In this document: piece after piece, positions 52,546 to 61,245 of the stretch
Position numbering within the stretch: the stretch's first letter is position 1
How the letters are laid out: each line of letters opens with the position of its first letter
NCBI RefSeq assembly: GCF_004134825.1
Contig: NZ_SDPN01000004.1
Coordinates: 98,372-162,371, forward strand
Reading direction: 5' to 3'
DNA: 64,000 nucleotides
DNA from: Agromyces albus
GTDB taxonomy: Bacteria; Actinomycetota; Actinomycetes; Actinomycetales; Microbacteriaceae
The notes under the pieces: generated by a model
The model's input: the letters and a program-made list of their open reading frames with translations, nothing else
The model's database searches: none
What the model was told of the DNA's origin: nothing
Position numbers and translations under genes: made by a program

Positions 52546-53043
52546 ATGCAGCCGCTGGTCGAGAGCGACATCCGCTCAGCACTCGGCAATGCGAACGAAG
52601 CCGAGCTCGCCCAGTTGACGCTGCCCGTGCACTTCTTCGTCGCCGAGTGGGCGCACCTCGACGCGTTCGGCTGGCGCGACCCGAGGATCGCAGCCCGCGG
52701 CTACCTCGTGACGGAGCTCGACGGTGCGCCCGCCGGTGTCGTGCTGCGTGCCGCCGAGCGGAGCGGCTCGCATCATCGGGCCGCCATCTGCAACCTCTGC
52801 CACACGCAGCAGCCCGGCGACCAGGTGGTGCTCTTCTCGGCGCGACGGGCGGGTACCGCCGGCGCGCGCGGCGACAGCGTCGGCACGTACATCTGCAGCG
52901 ACCTTGCCTGCCAGGAGACCGTGCGACTCGGCCGGCCCGCCGCCCCGTCCGAGGTGCAGCCGAGCGCGATCGAGCTCGAACGCATCGAGGGGCTCGCGAG
53001 ACGCACGCGAGCGTTCGTCGCCGACGTGCTCGCGGTGCGCTGA
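52546..53043 (+). CDS. FBP-domain zinc-finger protein (FusB/EF-G-binding-like)
   Basis: 165 residues from ATG 52546, with GGGGAG upstream; TAGACT at 52515-52520, overlapping the previous stop, may be its -10. The C-terminal treble-clef zinc finger is visible as CNLCHTQQ and YICSDLAC, with RAGTAGARGDSVGTY between. This is the FBP domain of FusB-type proteins, which bind elongation factor G and free it from stalled ribosomes. In actinobacteria such genes are widespread and do not by themselves indicate fusidic acid resistance. Confidence 0.83.
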   Translation: MQPLVESDIRSALGNANEAELAQLTLPVHFFVAEWAHLDAFGWRDPRIAARGYLVTELDGAPAGVVLRAAERSGSHHRAAICNLCHTQQPGDQVVLFSARRAGTAGARGDSVGTYICSDLACQETVRLGRPAAPSEVQPSAIELERIEGLARRTRAFVADVLAVR

Positions 53044-53055
53044 GCGGTCAGTGCC

Positions 53056-53099
53056 GAGCGCCGGATGTCGCACTCCGCACTCCGGGGCGGCCGGCGCTC
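53056..53099. terminator. weak hairpin between convergent genes
   Basis: GAGCGCCGG (53056-53064) and CCGGCGCTC (53091-53099) form a perfect 9-bp stem with a 26-base loop between the FBP gene and the convergent SGNH hydrolase gene. Confidence 0.4.
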
Positions 53100-53104
53100 A
53101 GGCC

Positions 53105-53875
53105 TCAGCGCGAGGCATCCGAAACCAACGGCTCGAGCGTCGGCCGCTTGGCCGTGCGCCCGTCACCGGAGGAGCGACCAGTCAGTCGACGCCCGATCCA
53201 CGGCAGAACGAACTCGCGGTAGTAGGCCGCGGTGTTGCGGCTTCGGGGCCCCGGCGGCGCCGCGGCGACTTCGGCGACCCCCCACTCCGGCGGCACCGGA
53301 AGGTCGAGCGCGGTGAGCACATTGCTCGCGACCCTGGCGTGCCCGAGCGAATTGAGGTGCAGCTTGTCGGCCGACCAGTAGCGGATGTCGCGAAGGACCA
53401 GGTCGGAGAAGTTGTCGACGAAGGTGACGCCGTCGAGCTCGGCGAGGTCGTGCAGCGCTGCCGTGAGGCGCACGCCGCGGGCATCGAAGACGCGTCCGAG
53501 CGGAAGGTGCTCGGTGGGATTCGCCCCGCTCAGCATGAGCACGTGGATGCCCTCGCCCCGGATGCGATGCACCGCCTGCCGGAATCGGTCGGCCACGGCC
53601 ACCTCGGGCATCCGCGGCCGGAGCATGTCGTTGCCGCCGCCGTTGAAGCTGATCACCTCGGGGCGCAACGCGATCGCCGCCTCGAGCTGCTCCTCGATGA
53701 TCGGGCCGAGCTTGCGGCCGCGGATCGCGAGGTTGGCGTAGCCGATCGGCTCGCGTGCTGCAGCGGCGAGCCCCAGTGCGACGAAGTCGGCCCACCCCCG
53801 CACGCCGCCGTCGGGCAGCTCGTCGCCGACGCCCTCGGTGAAACTGTCGCCGATCGCGGCATAGGAGTGGAACAT
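53105..53875 (-). CDS. SGNH/GDSL hydrolase
   Basis: 256 residues. The four blocks are present: GDSFTEG (nucleophile Ser), the Gly of ANLAIRGRK, GGNDML (Asn) and DKLHLNSLGH (Asp/His). No signal peptide; cytoplasmic esterase or deacylase of unknown substrate. The last 30 residues are basic and low in complexity. Transcription is probably leaderless from a TAGCGT element six bases before ATG 53875. Confidence 0.9.
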   Translation of the reverse strand: MFHSYAAIGDSFTEGVGDELPDGGVRGWADFVALGLAAAAREPIGYANLAIRGRKLGPIIEEQLEAAIALRPEVISFNGGGNDMLRPRMPEVAVADRFRQAVHRIRGEGIHVLMLSGANPTEHLPLGRVFDARGVRLTAALHDLAELDGVTFVDNFSDLVLRDIRYWSADKLHLNSLGHARVASNVLTALDLPVPPEWGVAEVAAAPPGPRSRNTAAYYREFVLPWIGRRLTGRSSGDGRTAKRPTLEPLVSDASR

Positions 53876-53881
53876 GCGTCA

Positions 53882-53887
53882 ACGCTA
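53882..53887 (-). promoter_or_regulatory. -10 element of the SGNH hydrolase gene, leaderless
   Basis: On the minus strand TAGCGT ends six bases before the ATG. Immediately upstream lies the perfect palindrome GGATGCCGCGGCATCC (plus-strand 53893-53908). Confidence 0.5.
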
Positions 53888-53966
53888 GCGTGACGGATGC
53901 CGCGGCATCCGTGCGCCTCCCGAACGTCCTGCGCCGCCCGCGCCGGCGACGGCACGATCGCGCAGC

Positions 53967-54161
53967 TCAGCGCTGCGTCTGCTGGTGCTCGAGCTCGCAG
54001 TCGGCGCCCGGGTAGAGGAGCGTCTCGTGGCCGTCGTCGAAGCGCACGAAATAGGGCGGGCCGCCGTCTTCGCCGCGCACTTCGAGGATCTCGCCGTGGC
54101 GGTCGGCTTGGCCGACCAGCTTGCCATGGATGACGAGGCGTTCGCCGACGACTGCATGCAT
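53967..54161 (-). CDS. DUF1918 domain protein
   Basis: 64 residues from ATG 54161, with GGGAGGGG ahead. Matches the small SH3-like DUF1918 pattern of actinobacteria: AVVGERLVIHGKLVGQADRHG, EILEVRGEDGGPPYFVRF and GHETLLYPG. Function unknown. Single gene. Confidence 0.85.
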   Translation of the reverse strand: MHAVVGERLVIHGKLVGQADRHGEILEVRGEDGGPPYFVRFDDGHETLLYPGADCELEHQQTQR

Positions 54162-54274
54162 CGCATTCCCCTCCCGCTCATTCCAGCGTACGCCCGGGCC
54201 TCGTGGCGCGGAAGGGTCGAGCAGGCGGGCGGATGCCGCGGGTCGCGGATGCCGCGGGAGCGGGTGCCCTCGCG

Positions 54275-55819
54275 TCAGCCGACGGCGAGGAGGGCCGCCC
54301 ACAGGTCGGCGCGCGCGTGGAATCCCGAGAGGTCGCGGCCGAGGAGTCGCTCGGCGAGCGCGATGCGGCTGCGCACGGTGTGGCGGTGCACGCCGAGCCG
54401 GCGCGCGGTGGCGTCGAACTGGCCGCCATGCTCGAGCCACGCACGGGTCGTCGCGACGAGGTCGGTGCCGTTCGCGGCGTCGTGCTCGGCGAGTGGAGCG
54501 AGGGTCGCGAGTGCGACCGCTCGGGCGTCGGTGCGGGCGAGGAAGGCGAGTACGCCCTGTCGGCTGATCTCGTCGAACGCGACCACCCCGGATCCCGACT
54601 CGCGGGCGCGCTCGAGCGCGCGCATCGCCTGCTCGTGCGCGCGCGCGATGCCGTCGGCTGCAACCGGGTCGGACACGCCGACGGGCAGCTCGAACTCGGC
54701 GGCGAGCTCGTCGGCGATCGCGGCGTCGCCGGCCTCGAGCACGAGCACGACGCGGTCTTCGTCGCGTCCGAAGAAGAGCCGCCCGCGGCGCTCGTCGACG
54801 CGCAGCTCGAGCAGCTCGATGAGGCGATCGACGTGCTCGGCTGGGGCATCCGTCACCGCGATGCGCAGTGGAGCAGCGGGCAGCGGGCCCCACATCTCGG
54901 CGGCGACGCGCTCGGCGAGCGCCGTGTCACCCGCGAGGATGCCGCGCAGGAGCCCCGATCGCAAGTGACCTCGGGCCCGGTCGAGGTCGCGGTTCTGCTC
55001 GAGCGCGAGCCCGGCGAGTGCGATGACCGACGTGACGACCTCGCGTCCGGCCTGGTCGAGCTCGGCGGAATCCCCGATCGCGAGGACGCCGCGGAGCGCG
55101 CCGCCGCCGCCGAGCGTCTGCAGCGTCATCCGGTGCTGATCGCCCGTGGACTCGCCGGCGACGAGGGTGCGGCTCGCACGCTGGCCGCGGCGCAGCATCG
55201 ACCGGGCCTCGCCCACGACCTCGCCGAGCGCAGGCTGGCCGAGCGCGCCCGATGGCGCCTCGCGATCGAGGGCGCCGGTCGCGTCGATGAGCCCGACCCA
55301 CGCGCCGATGCGGTTCGAGAGTTCGGCGAGCGTGGCCGAGAGGCCATCGGGCCGCAGTGCCGCGAGCGAGATGGCGCGCTGTGCTGCGAGAGCCCAGGTG
55401 TGCCGTGCGTAGGCGTCTTCGGCGAGCAGGTCGGCGACGGTGCGCACGATCGCGATGAAGGGGGTGGGATACGGCACCTCGAAGAGCGGCAGCCCTTGTG
55501 CGTCGCAGGCCGCCACGAGGGCCTCGGGCGTGCCGGCCCGGATGACCTCGGTGCCGAAGCCGAGGGCGGCGATGCCCTTCTTGCGCAGCCGCTCGACGTA
55601 GGCGTCGGCGAACGTCGCGCCGGCGTCGGCCTCGAACTGGGTGCCGGTCGTGAGGAGCACGTGGCCGGCGTCGAGAAAGGGGGTCGGATCGGCGAGGTCG
55701 GAGCTGTGCGCCCACGTCACAGGAGCGGCGAGTGCGCCGGCCGCCAGCCGGTCAGCCGGCGTGAGCAGTGTGAGCGCGAGCTCGGGGCGGTCGAGCAGGG
55801 TCTGCACGGTCGGCTGCAC
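54275..55819 (-). CDS. PucR family transcriptional regulator
   Basis: 514 residues from GTG 55819, with AAGGAG before it; the open frame to 55882 has no ribosome site. N-terminal PucR ligand domain (about 5-125), a central GGDEF-like domain (about 290-410) and a C-terminal PucR-type helix-turn-helix near 460-510 (FDATARRLGVHRHTVRSRIALAERLLGRDL). Divergent from gabT-gabD, 143 bp away; such PucR proteins commonly activate GABA or purine catabolism, so it is the likely regulator of the gab genes. Confidence 0.9.
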   Translation of the reverse strand: MQPTVQTLLDRPELALTLLTPADRLAAGALAAPVTWAHSSDLADPTPFLDAGHVLLTTGTQFEADAGATFADAYVERLRKKGIAALGFGTEVIRAGTPEALVAACDAQGLPLFEVPYPTPFIAIVRTVADLLAEDAYARHTWALAAQRAISLAALRPDGLSATLAELSNRIGAWVGLIDATGALDREAPSGALGQPALGEVVGEARSMLRRGQRASRTLVAGESTGDQHRMTLQTLGGGGALRGVLAIGDSAELDQAGREVVTSVIALAGLALEQNRDLDRARGHLRSGLLRGILAGDTALAERVAAEMWGPLPAAPLRIAVTDAPAEHVDRLIELLELRVDERRGRLFFGRDEDRVVLVLEAGDAAIADELAAEFELPVGVSDPVAADGIARAHEQAMRALERARESGSGVVAFDEISRQGVLAFLARTDARAVALATLAPLAEHDAANGTDLVATTRAWLEHGGQFDATARRLGVHRHTVRSRIALAERLLGRDLSGFHARADLWAALLAVG

Positions 55820-55844
55820 TCGTGCTCCTTCCCGTCGTCGCCGT

Positions 55845-55881
55845 TGTACGCGGTGTCCAACTACCTGCACCAGAGTGTACA
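55845..55881. promoter_or_regulatory. interrupted inverted repeat between pucR and gabT
   Basis: TGTAC (55845-55849) and GGTG (55852-55855) are mirrored by CACC (55868-55871) and TGTACA (55876-55881). A candidate PucR binding region near the divergent promoters; TAGCAT at 55914-55919 may be the gabT -10. Confidence 0.4.
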
Positions 55882-55962
55882 CGCGGGCGCTGCGGCATCC
55901 GTCAGCACCGACCTAGCATGAGCGGCATCCGTCACCGTCGTCATCATGCATCGGAGCAGCCC

Positions 55963-57321
55963 ATGACTCTCGTCGACAGCCCCGCCATCACCACCGGCGG
56001 TCCCGCCCTCGCGCAGGAGCGCCGGCTCGTCACGGCCATTCCCGGCCCGCGCTCGCGAGAGCTCATGGCGCGCAAGGCTGCGGCCGTCGCCGCCGGGGTC
56101 GGCACCACGATTCCCATCTCCGTGGTCGCCGCGGGCGGCGGCGTCATCGTCGACGCCGACGGGAACTCGCTCATCGACCTCGGCTCGGGCATCGCCGTCA
56201 CGGGAGTGGGCAATGCGAACCCCCGGGTCGTCGAGGCGGTCACCGCGCAGCTCAACGCGTTCACGCACACGTGCTTCACGGTGGCGCCCTACGACTCGTA
56301 CGTCGCCGTAGCCGAGAAGCTCAACCAACTCACGCCGGGCGACCACGTGAAGCGCTCGGCGCTCTTCAACTCGGGCGCGGAGGCCGTCGAGAACGCCGTG
56401 AAGATCGCCCGGCACTTCACGAAGAAGCAGGCCGTCGTGGCCTTCGACCACGCCTACCACGGCCGCACGAACCTCACGATGGGGCTGACGGCGAAGAACA
56501 TTCCGTACAAGAGCGGGTTCGGGCCGTTCGCCTCCGAGGTGTACCGCGCGCCGCTCTCGTACCCCTTCCGCGATGGCGGCCTCGATGGTCGGGAGGCGGC
56601 GGCCCGCGCGATCACGCACATCGAGAAGCAGGTCGGCGCTGAGAACCTCGCGGCGATCATCATCGAGCCGATCCAGGGCGAGGGCGGCTTCATCGTGCCC
56701 GCCGCCGGCTTCCTCCCGGCGCTCGCCGAATGGTGCCGCGCCAACGACGTGGTCTTCATCGCCGACGAGGTGCAGACCGGCTTCGGCCGCACCGGCGCCT
56801 GGTTCGCGAGCGAGCACGACGGCATCGTGCCCGACCTCGTCGTCACGGCGAAGGGCATCGCCGGCGGCCTGCCCCTCTCGGCCGTCACTGGCCGGTCCGA
56901 GATGATGGACTCCGCGATGGCGGGCGGCCTCGGCGGCACCTACGGCGGCAACCCGCTGGCGTGCGTCGCCGCGCTCGCCGCAATCGAGTCATACGAGGAA
57001 GACGGCCTCATCGAGCGCGCCCGGGAGATCGGGGCGGTGCTCCTCGGCCGCCTGAACGCGCTCCGCACGGCCGATGCCCGCATCGGCGACGTGCGCGGCC
57101 GCGGAGCGATGGTCGCGATCGAGCTCGTCGACCCAGCCACCGGGGCACCCGACGCGGCCCTCACCTCGGCGGTCGCGAAGCACGCCCACGCGAACGGGGT
57201 GCTCGTACTCACGTGCGGCACGTACGGAAACGTGATCCGCTTCCTGCCGCCGCTCACGATCTCCGACGAACTGCTCATCGACGGCCTCGGCGTCGTCGCG
57301 GAAGGGCTGAAAAGCGCATGA
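55963..57321 (+). CDS. gabT: 4-aminobutyrate aminotransferase
   Basis: 452 residues, class III aminotransferase. The PLP lysine is at 297 (VTAKGIAGGLP), with IADEVQTGFGRTG, NSGAEAVENAVKIAR and IIEPIQGEGG around the cofactor. It transfers the amino group of GABA to 2-oxoglutarate, giving succinate semialdehyde for the dehydrogenase encoded next. GGAG lies ahead of ATG 55963. The partner gene gabD and the PucR regulator support GABA rather than ornithine or another omega-amino acid as substrate. Confidence 0.93.
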   Translation: MTLVDSPAITTGGPALAQERRLVTAIPGPRSRELMARKAAAVAAGVGTTIPISVVAAGGGVIVDADGNSLIDLGSGIAVTGVGNANPRVVEAVTAQLNAFTHTCFTVAPYDSYVAVAEKLNQLTPGDHVKRSALFNSGAEAVENAVKIARHFTKKQAVVAFDHAYHGRTNLTMGLTAKNIPYKSGFGPFASEVYRAPLSYPFRDGGLDGREAAARAITHIEKQVGAENLAAIIIEPIQGEGGFIVPAAGFLPALAEWCRANDVVFIADEVQTGFGRTGAWFASEHDGIVPDLVVTAKGIAGGLPLSAVTGRSEMMDSAMAGGLGGTYGGNPLACVAALAAIESYEEDGLIERAREIGAVLLGRLNALRTADARIGDVRGRGAMVAIELVDPATGAPDAALTSAVAKHAHANGVLVLTCGTYGNVIRFLPPLTISDELLIDGLGVVAEGLKSA

Positions 57322-57469
57322 CCGCCCTCGGTGCGACGCCATCGCGGCCCGCTGTACGCCTCTCGGTGGCGCACCGACGAGGCGAAGTCCAGACTGGAAG
57401 AGCGGATGCCGGGCCGCGCGCCACACCCTTCAACCGAACGGCTCGCTTCACACGGAACGGAACGCACTG

Positions 57470-58939
57470 ATGACCGACACCATGCAGGAGACCACGATCC
57501 TCGACCGGGTCGCCGACGGACTCTTCATCGGCGGCGAATGGGTCGCCGCCGAGGGCGGGAAGACCCTCGCGGTCGTCGACCCGGCGACCGGCCAGACGAT
57601 CAAGGAGATCGCGGATGCCTCCGTCGCCGACGGCATTCGCGCGCTCGACGCCGCCGTGGCCGCCCAAGACGCGTGGGCCGCGACGGCGCCGCGCGAACGC
57701 GGCGAGTTGCTGCGCCGCGCCTTCGACCTGCTCCAGGAGCGCAAGGAGGACTTCGCGCTCCTCATGACCCTCGAGATGGGCAAGCCGCTCGCCGAGGCCC
57801 GTGGCGAGGTCGTCTACGGCGGCGAGTTCCTCCGCTGGTTCAGCGAGGAGGCCGTGCGCATCACGGGCCGCTACGGCCTGAATCCCGAGGGCACCGGCCG
57901 GATGATCGTCTCGCAGCGCCCCGTGGGCCCGTCGTTCTTCATCACGCCGTGGAACTTCCCGCTCGCCATGGCGACGCGCAAGATCGCACCCGCGCTCGCC
58001 GCGGGTTGCACGGTCGTCATCAAGCCGCCGGCCCTCACCCCGCTCACGACGATCGCCTTCGTGCAGCTGCTCGAGGAGGTCGGCCTGCCCGCCGGCGTCG
58101 TGAACGTCATCGCGACGAGCACGTCGTCGAAGGTGTCGGGCCCGATCATCGCCGACCCTCGGCTGCGCAAGCTCTCGTTCACGGGCTCCACCGAGGTCGG
58201 GCGCACGCTGTTGCAGCAGGCGGCGCAGGGCATCCTGCGCACGTCGATGGAGCTCGGCGGCAACGCCCCGTTCGTCATCTTCGAAGACGCCGACCTCGAT
58301 AAGGCCGTCGACGGCGCGATGATCGCGAAGTTCCGCAACATCGGCCAGGCGTGCACCGCGGCGAACCGCTTCATCGTTCACGAGTCGGTCGCCGACGAGT
58401 TCGCGAAGCGAGTGGCCGAGCGCGTGCAGGCGATGAAGGTCGGACGCGGCACCGAAGACGGCGTGAACATCGGCCCCCTCATCGACGACAAGGCCGTCGA
58501 CTCGACCGACGCGCTCGTGCAGGACGCCGTCTCGCGCGGCGCCACCGTGCTCACCGGCGGCAACCGCATCGACGGCGACGGCTCGTTCTACGCGCCGACC
58601 GTGATTGCCGGCGTCGCTGCAGGCAGCCGCATGCTGAAGGAGGAGATCTTCGGGCCCGTGCTCGGCATCTCGACCTTCGCCGACGAAGACGAAGCGGTGC
58701 GCCTTGCCAACGCCACCGAGTACGGCCTCGTGTCCTACGTGTTCACGCAAGACCTCGCTCGCGGCCACCGCCTGATCGAGCGCCTCGCCACCGGGATGAT
58801 GGGCCTGAACACGGGCCTCGTCTCGAACGCGGCCGCGCCCTTCGGCGGCGTCAAGCAATCGGGCATCGGCCGCGAGGGCGGTTTCGAGGGCATCCACGAG
58901 TTCCTCGACACGAAGTACACGCTCATCCCGGTGAGCTGA
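57470..58939 (+). CDS. gabD: succinate-semialdehyde dehydrogenase
   Basis: 489 residues. The aldehyde dehydrogenase nucleophile Cys295 (GQACTAANR), the general base Glu261 (ELGGNAP), FTGSTEVG for NAD(P) binding and ITPWNFP are present. It oxidises succinate semialdehyde to succinate. 148 bp after gabT, with no clear ribosome site, probably in the same transcript. SQRPVGPSFFITPWNFPLA and the C-terminal VKQSGIGREGGFEGI fit GabD-type enzymes. Confidence 0.93.
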   Translation: MTDTMQETTILDRVADGLFIGGEWVAAEGGKTLAVVDPATGQTIKEIADASVADGIRALDAAVAAQDAWAATAPRERGELLRRAFDLLQERKEDFALLMTLEMGKPLAEARGEVVYGGEFLRWFSEEAVRITGRYGLNPEGTGRMIVSQRPVGPSFFITPWNFPLAMATRKIAPALAAGCTVVIKPPALTPLTTIAFVQLLEEVGLPAGVVNVIATSTSSKVSGPIIADPRLRKLSFTGSTEVGRTLLQQAAQGILRTSMELGGNAPFVIFEDADLDKAVDGAMIAKFRNIGQACTAANRFIVHESVADEFAKRVAERVQAMKVGRGTEDGVNIGPLIDDKAVDSTDALVQDAVSRGATVLTGGNRIDGDGSFYAPTVIAGVAAGSRMLKEEIFGPVLGISTFADEDEAVRLANATEYGLVSYVFTQDLARGHRLIERLATGMMGLNTGLVSNAAAPFGGVKQSGIGREGGFEGIHEFLDTKYTLIPVS

Positions 58940-58970
58940 CCCCGATGGCCGCTGCCCACCGCTCTTCCGG

Positions 58971-59020
58971 TTTCCTCATGTGAGCCTCGCCTCACATGAG
59001 GCAGAACTCACATGAGGAAA
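58971..59020. repeat. three-copy inverted repeat with two alternative hairpins
   Basis: TTTCCTCATGTGAG (58971-58984), CTCACATGAGG (58991-59001) and CTCACATGAGGAAA (59007-59020). Arm 1 can pair perfectly with arm 2 (11 bp, loop of six) or with arm 3 (14 bp, loop of 22), but not both. Located between gabD and the hadA-like gene; could be a gabD terminator, or a dimeric-protein binding site upstream of the leaderless hadA promoter. Confidence 0.75.
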
Positions 59021-59100
59021 CTCACAAAGGCTCTCGGCGAGGACCGCGTTCCGCCAGGCCGGCGGCACCGCCCGCCCGCGGCCGGGCCGCGGCGTCGCAA

Positions 59101-59106
59101 TAGACT
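59101..59106 (+). promoter_or_regulatory. -10 element of the hadA-hadB-murB operon, leaderless
   Basis: TAGACT ends six bases before GTG 59113 and no ribosome site is present, the clearest leaderless start in the window. Confidence 0.65.
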
Positions 59107-59112
59107 GTCCGG

Positions 59113-59559
59113 GTGCCACTGAACCCTGAGTTGCAGGGGCGGGTCTTCCCGCCCACCGAGCCCTATCTCGTCGGCCGCGAGAAGGTGCGTGAGTTCTCGC
59201 GCGCCGTCTTCGCGACGAACCCGGTCAACTTCAACGTCGAGGTGGCCCGCGCCGCCGGCTACGACGACATCGTCGCACCGCCCACGTTCGCCGTCGTCGT
59301 GCAGGAGCTCTCGCTCGCCCAACTGCTCGCCGACCCCGATGCGGGCATCGACTTCTCCCGCGTCGTGCACGGAGACCAGCGCTTCACCTCGACGCGGCCC
59401 ATCGTTGCAGGCGACGAGCTCACCGCGACCCTCACGGTCACGAGCGTGAAGTCGCTCGGGCCGCACTCGATGGTCACGGCCCAGTCCGAGATCACGGATG
59501 CCGCGGGCGAGCACGTCGTCACGAGCATCTCCACCCTCGTCGTGCGAGGAGACGAATGA
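59113..59559 (+). CDS. MaoC-like (3R)-hydroxyacyl-ACP dehydratase subunit, HadA-type
   Basis: 148 residues, starting at a leaderless GTG. Hot-dog fold subunit without the complete catalytic motif: REKVREFSRAVFATNPVNFN and DIVAPPTFAVVV match the HadA/HadC-type half. In mycobacteria HadA pairs with HadB as a heterodimer in fatty acid elongation. Overlaps the next gene by 4 bp. In this non-mycolate lineage it probably serves FAS-related or branched fatty acid metabolism. Confidence 0.85.
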   Translation: MPLNPELQGRVFPPTEPYLVGREKVREFSRAVFATNPVNFNVEVARAAGYDDIVAPPTFAVVVQELSLAQLLADPDAGIDFSRVVHGDQRFTSTRPIVAGDELTATLTVTSVKSLGPHSMVTAQSEITDAAGEHVVTSISTLVVRGDE

Positions 59560-59993
59560 TGACCATCACCACCGTCCCCGACTTCCCGTCGCTCGCTGTC
59601 GGCGACATCGTCGCGGAGCGCTCCTTCCCGCTCACCCGCGACTCGCTCGTGCGCTACGCGGGCGCCTCGGGCGACTTCAATCCCATCCACTACCGCGACG
59701 ACATCGCTCACGCCGTCGGCCTGCCGGGCGTGCTCGCCCACGGCATGCTCACGATGGGCCTCGCGGTGCAGGCGGTCGTCGACTGGTCGGGCGATCCTGG
59801 TCGCATCGTCGACTACCAGGTGCGGTTCACCCGCCCGGTCGTGGTCGACCCCGAGAGCGGTGCGGTCGTGGCGGTCATCGCCAAGGTGGGCCAGCTCGAC
59901 GACGACGCTCGAGCCGCGCGCATCGACCTCACGGTGAAGGTCGGCGACGAGACGGTGCTCGGCAAGGCGCAAGCGCGCGTCATCCTCGGCTGA
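59556..59993 (+). CDS. MaoC-like (3R)-hydroxyacyl-ACP dehydratase subunit, HadB-type
   Basis: 145 residues. Contains the hydratase 2 motif with the catalytic Asp/His: YAGASGDFNPIHYRDD followed by LPGVLAHGMLTMG. It supplies the active site of the HadAB-like pair. ATG 59556 overlaps the hadA stop; a second ATG follows directly. One base separates its stop from the murB start. Confidence 0.88.
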   Translation: MMTITTVPDFPSLAVGDIVAERSFPLTRDSLVRYAGASGDFNPIHYRDDIAHAVGLPGVLAHGMLTMGLAVQAVVDWSGDPGRIVDYQVRFTRPVVVDPESGAVVAVIAKVGQLDDDARAARIDLTVKVGDETVLGKAQARVILG

Positions 59994-59994
59994 C

Positions 59995-61188
59995 ATGGCG
60001 AGCGACGCCCGATTCGCCGAGCTCACGACCTTGCACGTCGGTGGGCCGATCGAGCGCCTCGTCACCGGCACCACGCAGCGCGATCTGGTCGACCTCGCCC
60101 GCGAGGCGTGGTCCTCGGGCGCGCCGTGGCTCGCGCTCGGCGGCGGCTCGAACCTGCTCGTCGGCGACCACGGGTTCGCGGGCACCGTTGTGCGCGTGGC
60201 CACGCGCGGCATCGAGGTGCTGCCCGGCGGCGGCGACGAGGCATCCGTGCTCCTGCGGGTGCAAGCCGGTGAGTCGTGGGACGATCTCGTCGCCTTCACA
60301 GTCGAGCGCGGGTACTCGGGCATCGAGGCGCTCTCGGGAATCCCCGGCTCGGTCGGTGCCGCTCCCGTGCAGAACATCGGCGCCTACGGGCAGGAGCTCG
60401 AGTCGACGCTCGTGGCGATCGAGTTCCTCGACGAGTTCGCCGACGTGCCGCGCCGCATGACCGCCGCCGAGCTCGAGCTCGGCTACCGCACGTCGGTGCT
60501 GAAGCGCGGGCTGCCCGGCATCGTCGTCTCGGTCGAGCTGCGCCTGCACGACACGTCGGCTGAGCGGGCGGTGCTCGGCGAAGCCCTCGGCCAGCCCATC
60601 GCCTACGGGCAGCTCGCCGACGCGCTGCACGTGCAGCTCGGCGACCGGGTGCCGATCGCGAGCGTGCGCGAGAGCGTGCTCGCGCTGCGCGCGGCGAAGG
60701 GCATGGTGCTCGACGACGCAGACCTCGACTCGGTGAGCGCCGGATCGTTCTTCACGAATCCCATCGTCTCCGAACGCGTTTCGCGCACCCTGCCCGGCGC
60801 GGCGCCGCGCTGGTACCTCGAACCCGAGGAGCCCGATGAGGTGGTCCCGCTCGCGGGCGGCGGCCCGGCCGAGTCGCCGCTCGACGCGTTCCTCGCGCAC
60901 ACGGCCTCGTTCGAGTCATCCGACCCGGTGACGGATGCCGCAGACGGCGAGCCGCTCGTGAAGCTCTCGGCCGCGTGGCTCATCGAGCAATCGGGCATCC
61001 ACCGCGGCTTCACGCTGCCGGGTTCGCGCGCGGCGATCTCGTCGAAGCACACGCTGGCCCTCACCAATCGCGGCGGTGCGACCGCCGAGGAGATCGTGCA
61101 GCTCGCCCGCTTCGTGCAGCACCGTGTGCAGGCCGAGTTCGGCATCGTGCTGCACCCCGAGCCCGTGCTCGTCGGGATCGAGCTCTAG
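59995..61188 (+). CDS. murB: UDP-N-acetylenolpyruvoylglucosamine reductase
   Basis: 397 residues. FAD-binding LGGGSNLLV, the loop SGIPGSVGAAPVQNIGAYG, the catalytic Ser in SAGSFFTNPI and the Glu in LHPEPVLVG are all present. It reduces UDP-GlcNAc-enolpyruvate to UDP-MurNAc in peptidoglycan synthesis. Relative to type I MurB there is an insertion of about 45 residues after FFTNPI (about 275-320, rich in Pro, Glu and Asp). Third gene of the leaderless hadA-hadB-murB unit, an order seen widely in actinobacteria. Confidence 0.94.
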   Translation: MASDARFAELTTLHVGGPIERLVTGTTQRDLVDLAREAWSSGAPWLALGGGSNLLVGDHGFAGTVVRVATRGIEVLPGGGDEASVLLRVQAGESWDDLVAFTVERGYSGIEALSGIPGSVGAAPVQNIGAYGQELESTLVAIEFLDEFADVPRRMTAAELELGYRTSVLKRGLPGIVVSVELRLHDTSAERAVLGEALGQPIAYGQLADALHVQLGDRVPIASVRESVLALRAAKGMVLDDADLDSVSAGSFFTNPIVSERVSRTLPGAAPRWYLEPEEPDEVVPLAGGGPAESPLDAFLAHTASFESSDPVTDAADGEPLVKLSAAWLIEQSGIHRGFTLPGSRAAISSKHTLALTNRGGATAEEIVQLARFVQHRVQAEFGIVLHPEPVLVGIEL

Positions 61189-61232
61189 CAGCATCCGCGA
61201 ACCCGACCTCTGCCGCGAGCGAGGCCGCTCGA

Positions 61233-61238
61233 TAGGCT
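61233..61238 (+). promoter_or_regulatory. -10 element of a leaderless hypothetical gene
   Basis: TAGGCT ends seven bases before GTG 61246. Confidence 0.5.
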
Positions 61239-61245
61239 GGAATGC

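Noticed and set aside
52546..53043. Fusidic acid resistance determinant
   Set aside because: The FBP zinc finger is shared with FusB, but such proteins are common in actinobacteria without a resistance role.
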